From Acetobacterium fimetarium (GTDB lineage Bacteria; Bacillota; Clostridia; Eubacteriales; Eubacteriaceae), in the NCBI RefSeq assembly GCF_014284475.1, contig NZ_WJBC01000007.1, forward strand, positions 1-64,000: a stretch of DNA of 64,000 nucleotides, in the 5' to 3' direction. Position 1 is the first letter of the stretch, and each line of letters starts with the position of its first letter. The notes under the pieces were generated by a model. That model saw nothing but the letters and a program-made list of their open reading frames with translations. It was not told where the DNA came from and did not search any database. The translations under genes were made by a program, and so were the position numbers. Below, piece after piece: positions 61,192 through 64,000 of this stretch.

Positions 61192-61265
61192 TTCACAAAC
61201 TATTTTGTAACGTGTAGGCGAACAGTGTAAAAATAGTTTCGTGTAAACCGGCAGCGAAGCTAACG
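61192..61265 (-). repeat. family 1 palindromic repeat, copy d, damaged, inside the bza operon
   Basis: TTTTGTAACGTGTAGGCGAACAGT followed, after loss of the second half of the apex, by AAATAGTTTCGTGTAAACCGGCAGCGAAGC. It directly follows the family 2 copy. Confidence 0.75.
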
Positions 61266-61305
61266 GCAATTTCGTTACATGCAAAACTACATTCAAGGAG
61301 CAATC

Positions 61306-62634
61306 ATGAAAATACTATTCGTTCAGGCGCTCTCGATGGAGGGCATCGATATCGAGCGGGTTTACCCCATCGGCATCGTCGTGCTCGCCTCCGCGGTCGA
61401 GCGTCAGACCAATTACCCGCTTCATCTATTCGACATGAACATGTCACCGGACCCCTATGGCGATCTGCGCCAGCAGCTGGATGCCCAGAAGCCGGACGTG
61501 GTCTGCGTTTCGCTGCGAAACATCGATCCCCTCGGCAATAAAACCTCCTCACTGATTCCTAACTTTGCGGTGACGCTGGCCTTCATCGACCGGTACTGTC
61601 CCGAAGCGAAGATTCTCGTCGGCGGCACCGGTTTCTCGCTGTTTCCCGAACGTCTGATGAGTGAATACCCGGAAATCGACTTCGGCGTCACCGGCGAAGC
61701 CGAAAAAATCATCGTCCCGCTGCTTAACAATCTGGACAATCCGCCGCATCTGCCCGGCCTGTGTTTCCGTGAAAACAATCAGGTCAGCATCGTCCCGCCG
61801 GTGGGGGATTACGACATGGGAAACTACCAGATGCCCAACCGGGAACTGCTGGATCCCCGCCCCTATCTGAGCGTCAACAAATACGTGGAAAGCATCGGCG
61901 TGGAAACAAAACGCGGCTGTAGTTTCAGCTGCGGCTACTGCTCCTATCCCCTGCTGCAGGGGAAACAGATGCGCTGCCGCACGCCGGAATCCGTGGTCGA
62001 TGAGATCGAATTTCTTTATCAAACCTACGGCGTCACCAGGATTCATTTTACCGATTCTGTCGTCAATCTGCCGGTTGATCACCTGGATAACATCTGCGCC
62101 GAAATTCTCCGACGCGGACTTGCAATCAACTGGAGCGGCTTTTTCCGGGAGAACCTGCTGACCGAAGAAAATGTGGCGCTGTATGCCCAATCCGGCTGCG
62201 AATGCTTCTCCCTCTCGCCTGACGGTCTCAGCCAGACCGCTCTGGATGCGATGGATAAACACATGACCACCACCGACATTCTCAATACCGCCCGGGTGCT
62301 GGCCAACAGTGGCGTCGTGACTGTCTACCACTTCCTGGTCAACACCCCGGGCGACACCGAGGAAACGATTAGAGAAGCCAAGGCGCTGATCGATGCCATC
62401 TATGAGATTCATCATCAGTCGAAGACGCTGGGCACGATCGTTCTGAACAACATCCGCATTCTGCCCGGTACCAAGGTGGAACAGCAGGCGCTTGAAAACA
62501 GCGTGATCACGCCGGAAACCGATCTGCTCTATCCCACCTATTACAACCCCGCCCCGTTTGACCGGGTGCGTTACGACCTGGAAATCTATCATACCAAGAA
62601 AAATATCTTTATGTGGCAGGAGGTCACACCATGA
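61306..62634 (+). CDS. bzaD: BzaD, cobalamin-binding radical SAM enzyme
   Basis: 442-aa radical SAM protein with an N-terminal B12-binding-type domain (about 1-140) and the cluster motif CSFSCGYC at Cys205, 209 and 212. In the bza pathway BzaD and BzaE carry out C-methylation steps from 5-methoxybenzimidazole to 5-methoxy-6-methylbenzimidazole and then 5,6-dimethylbenzimidazole; which enzyme does which step is from the literature on E. limosum. AAGGAG precedes ATG 61306. Its stop overlaps the bzaE ATG. Confidence 0.92.
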   Translation: MKILFVQALSMEGIDIERVYPIGIVVLASAVERQTNYPLHLFDMNMSPDPYGDLRQQLDAQKPDVVCVSLRNIDPLGNKTSSLIPNFAVTLAFIDRYCPEAKILVGGTGFSLFPERLMSEYPEIDFGVTGEAEKIIVPLLNNLDNPPHLPGLCFRENNQVSIVPPVGDYDMGNYQMPNRELLDPRPYLSVNKYVESIGVETKRGCSFSCGYCSYPLLQGKQMRCRTPESVVDEIEFLYQTYGVTRIHFTDSVVNLPVDHLDNICAEILRRGLAINWSGFFRENLLTEENVALYAQSGCECFSLSPDGLSQTALDAMDKHMTTTDILNTARVLANSGVVTVYHFLVNTPGDTEETIREAKALIDAIYEIHHQSKTLGTIVLNNIRILPGTKVEQQALENSVITPETDLLYPTYYNPAPFDRVRYDLEIYHTKKNIFMWQEVTP

Positions 62635-64000
62635 AAGTACTTTTATTAGAACACCCCCGATCCTACGGGGAAGACCGCTGTAACGACATCGCCAATGCGC
62701 CGCTGTCCGCCTGTCTGAATACGGGCTATATCGGCGGGATGCTGGCTTCAAAAAATATCGACGTCACCATCGTCGACGGCTATCTGGAAAAGCTGGATTA
62801 CCCTCAAATCGAGGCGGAGATTGCCAGAATCCGCCCGACGATCCTTGGGATTCACCTGGTTTACCACTGGGAGAACAACCAGACGCTCTACCAGTTCATC
62901 AAACACGTGAAAGCCGCCTACAGCATTTCTTACGTTACCGTTTACGGTTTCTATCCCACCTTTGCCTACGAGGAAATCCTGAACCGCTGCCCGGCCATCG
63001 ACTCGGCACTGCTGGGCGAAAACGAACTGACCTTTCTGAGGCTGGTGGAGAATTTCCCCAACCAGGAGCTTCAGGGTATCGCCTACCGCAAGGACGGCGG
63101 CATCACCGCGTCCCGCGGGGAAATCATGATGGATGTGGATTCACTGCCGTTTCCACTGCGCAGCAAAGGCTCTTATTCTTTCGGCGAGGTCAACCTTGCC
63201 GGCAGCCGCGGCTGCTACGGCGGCTGCACCTTCTGCTACATTAACCCCTATTACGGCGAAGCCATACGAAAATGGCGAGGCCGAAGCCCCGAAAATATCG
63301 CGGCCGAAATCGACGCTATCATGAAGGAAACGGAGATCCGCTATTTCTATTTTGTGGACCCCAACTTCTTCGGCCCCGGCAATGCGGGCAAAGACCGGGT
63401 CCTCAAACTCGCCGCCCTGCTGAAGGAGCGAAACATCACTTTCGGTATCGAAGCCCGAGTTAACGATATCGAAGAACAAGCCATTTCGGCCTTGGTGGAT
63501 GCCGGCCTGCGTCATATCCTGATTGGTCTGGAAAGCGGCCGGGATGAATCGCTCAAACGCTTGAACAAGCTGACTTCCGTATCGGACAATGAAAAAGCGC
63601 TGCGCATTTTAAGAAAATACGGCATCGAGCCCAGCGTCGGTTTTATCATGTTCGAGCCAGACTCCACCATCGAAGATCTCAAAATCAACTATGACTTCCT
63701 GAAGCGCAATGATCTGCTGGAGAAGCTCGAAATCAGCGTCAACGTACTCTATCATCATATGATCATTCTCCAGGGCAGTGCCTCCTACAAAGCCCTGCAG
63801 GATCAGGGTCGGCTCAATATTTCCGACCATTCCACATACGAGGCCGACACCGATTACCAGAACCCGAAGGTTGCCACCATGGCCGGCATGATGCGGGATA
63901 TGACCAACCATATTTTCGCTTACATGAAGGATACCTGGGAACTGAGTTTTAAAAAGGATCCGGCGACGCTGAGCCAGTACGACCTGGTCAACCGGCTGCT
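62631..64000 (+). CDS. bzaE: BzaE, radical SAM enzyme (cut by window end)
   Basis: At least 456 codons, open to the right edge. Starts ATGA overlapping the bzaD stop, after AGGAGG. N-terminal B12-binding-type domain (YIGGMLASKNIDVTIVDGYL), cluster motif CYGGCTFC at Cys195, 199 and 202, then a radical SAM barrel (RHILIGLESGRDESLKRLNK). Last step of lower-ligand synthesis in the pathway. Confidence 0.92.
   Translation, partial: MKVLLLEHPRSYGEDRCNDIANAPLSACLNTGYIGGMLASKNIDVTIVDGYLEKLDYPQIEAEIARIRPTILGIHLVYHWENNQTLYQFIKHVKAAYSISYVTVYGFYPTFAYEEILNRCPAIDSALLGENELTFLRLVENFPNQELQGIAYRKDGGITASRGEIMMDVDSLPFPLRSKGSYSFGEVNLAGSRGCYGGCTFCYINPYYGEAIRKWRGRSPENIAAEIDAIMKETEIRYFYFVDPNFFGPGNAGKDRVLKLAALLKERNITFGIEARVNDIEEQAISALVDAGLRHILIGLESGRDESLKRLNKLTSVSDNEKALRILRKYGIEPSVGFIMFEPDSTIEDLKINYDFLKRNDLLEKLEISVNVLYHHMIILQGSASYKALQDQGRLNISDHSTYEADTDYQNPKVATMAGMMRDMTNHIFAYMKDTWELSFKKDPATLSQYDLVNRL

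Noticed and set aside
25746-61265. Palindromic repeats as a CRISPR array
   Set aside because: Copies are dispersed over 55 kb, single at each site, and lack regular spacers; no cas genes.

Overview
The window looks like a chromosome segment of an anaerobic, low-to-medium GC Firmicute. The most likely source is an acetogen of the Eubacteriaceae (Acetobacterium or Eubacterium limosum type). That assignment is inference. It rests on a complete anaerobic benzimidazole (bza) operon behind a cobalamin riboswitch, on oxygen-defence genes typical of strict anaerobes (rubredoxin, desulfoferrodoxin), on two tRNA genes with encoded CCA ends, and on strong AGGAGG-type ribosome binding sites. No phage, IS element, CRISPR array or rRNA was found.

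Layout. 0-5 kb: the SbcCD nuclease operon (minus strand) below a tRNA-Pro gene. 4.8-8.3 kb: a 29-residue membrane peptide abutting rlmH, then hslO and malQ. 8.4-13.2 kb: a complete branched-chain amino-acid ABC transporter operon, livJHMGF. 13.3-18.5 kb: a polyphosphate operon (degenerate ppx/gppA-like gene, ppk, ppx) with 4-nt overlaps. 18.6-20.6 kb: a DUF554 protein, a rubredoxin and a ROK glucokinase. 20.6-25.7 kb: a MacAB-like tripartite ABC system and a YtrA-type GntR regulator with its ABC pair and a palindromic operator. 25.9-31 kb: a UbiB-like kinase with a phasin-like partner, threonine ammonia-lyase, and an unusual iron-sulfur-flavoprotein/SCP2/membrane fusion.

31.1-41.1 kb is the most intriguing accessory stretch. 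A perfect sigma-54 promoter with upstream inverted repeats precedes a DUF362 protein, followed by an AcoR-like sigma-54 activator. Then, closely spaced, come lipB, a free-standing 78-aa lipoyl domain, an SDR, an adenylate-forming ligase fused to an acyl-carrier domain, larB, larC and a class II aldolase. 41.2-55.3 kb holds mixed housekeeping and accessory genes: a poly-HAMP chemoreceptor, a truncated hydrolase, tRNA-Arg, desulfoferrodoxin with a PerR-like box, a GH25 lysozyme, larE, an ABC exporter, an MFS transporter and a PucR-type regulator. 55.4-64 kb: cobalamin riboswitch and terminator, then bzaA-bzaB-cobT-bzaC-bzaD-bzaE (the last cut by the window edge), visibly GC-richer than the rest.

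Across the window the gaps are studded with three related families of long imperfect palindromes, about 110-200 bp each. They share an apical hairpin of the form GGACA...TGTTCGCC whose stem changes by paired substitutions. One family repeatedly sits between a stop codon and its terminator; one copy of each of the two main families lies inside the bza operon. Together with the lipoyl/acyl-carrier cassette, this repeat set is the best candidate for something not yet described.
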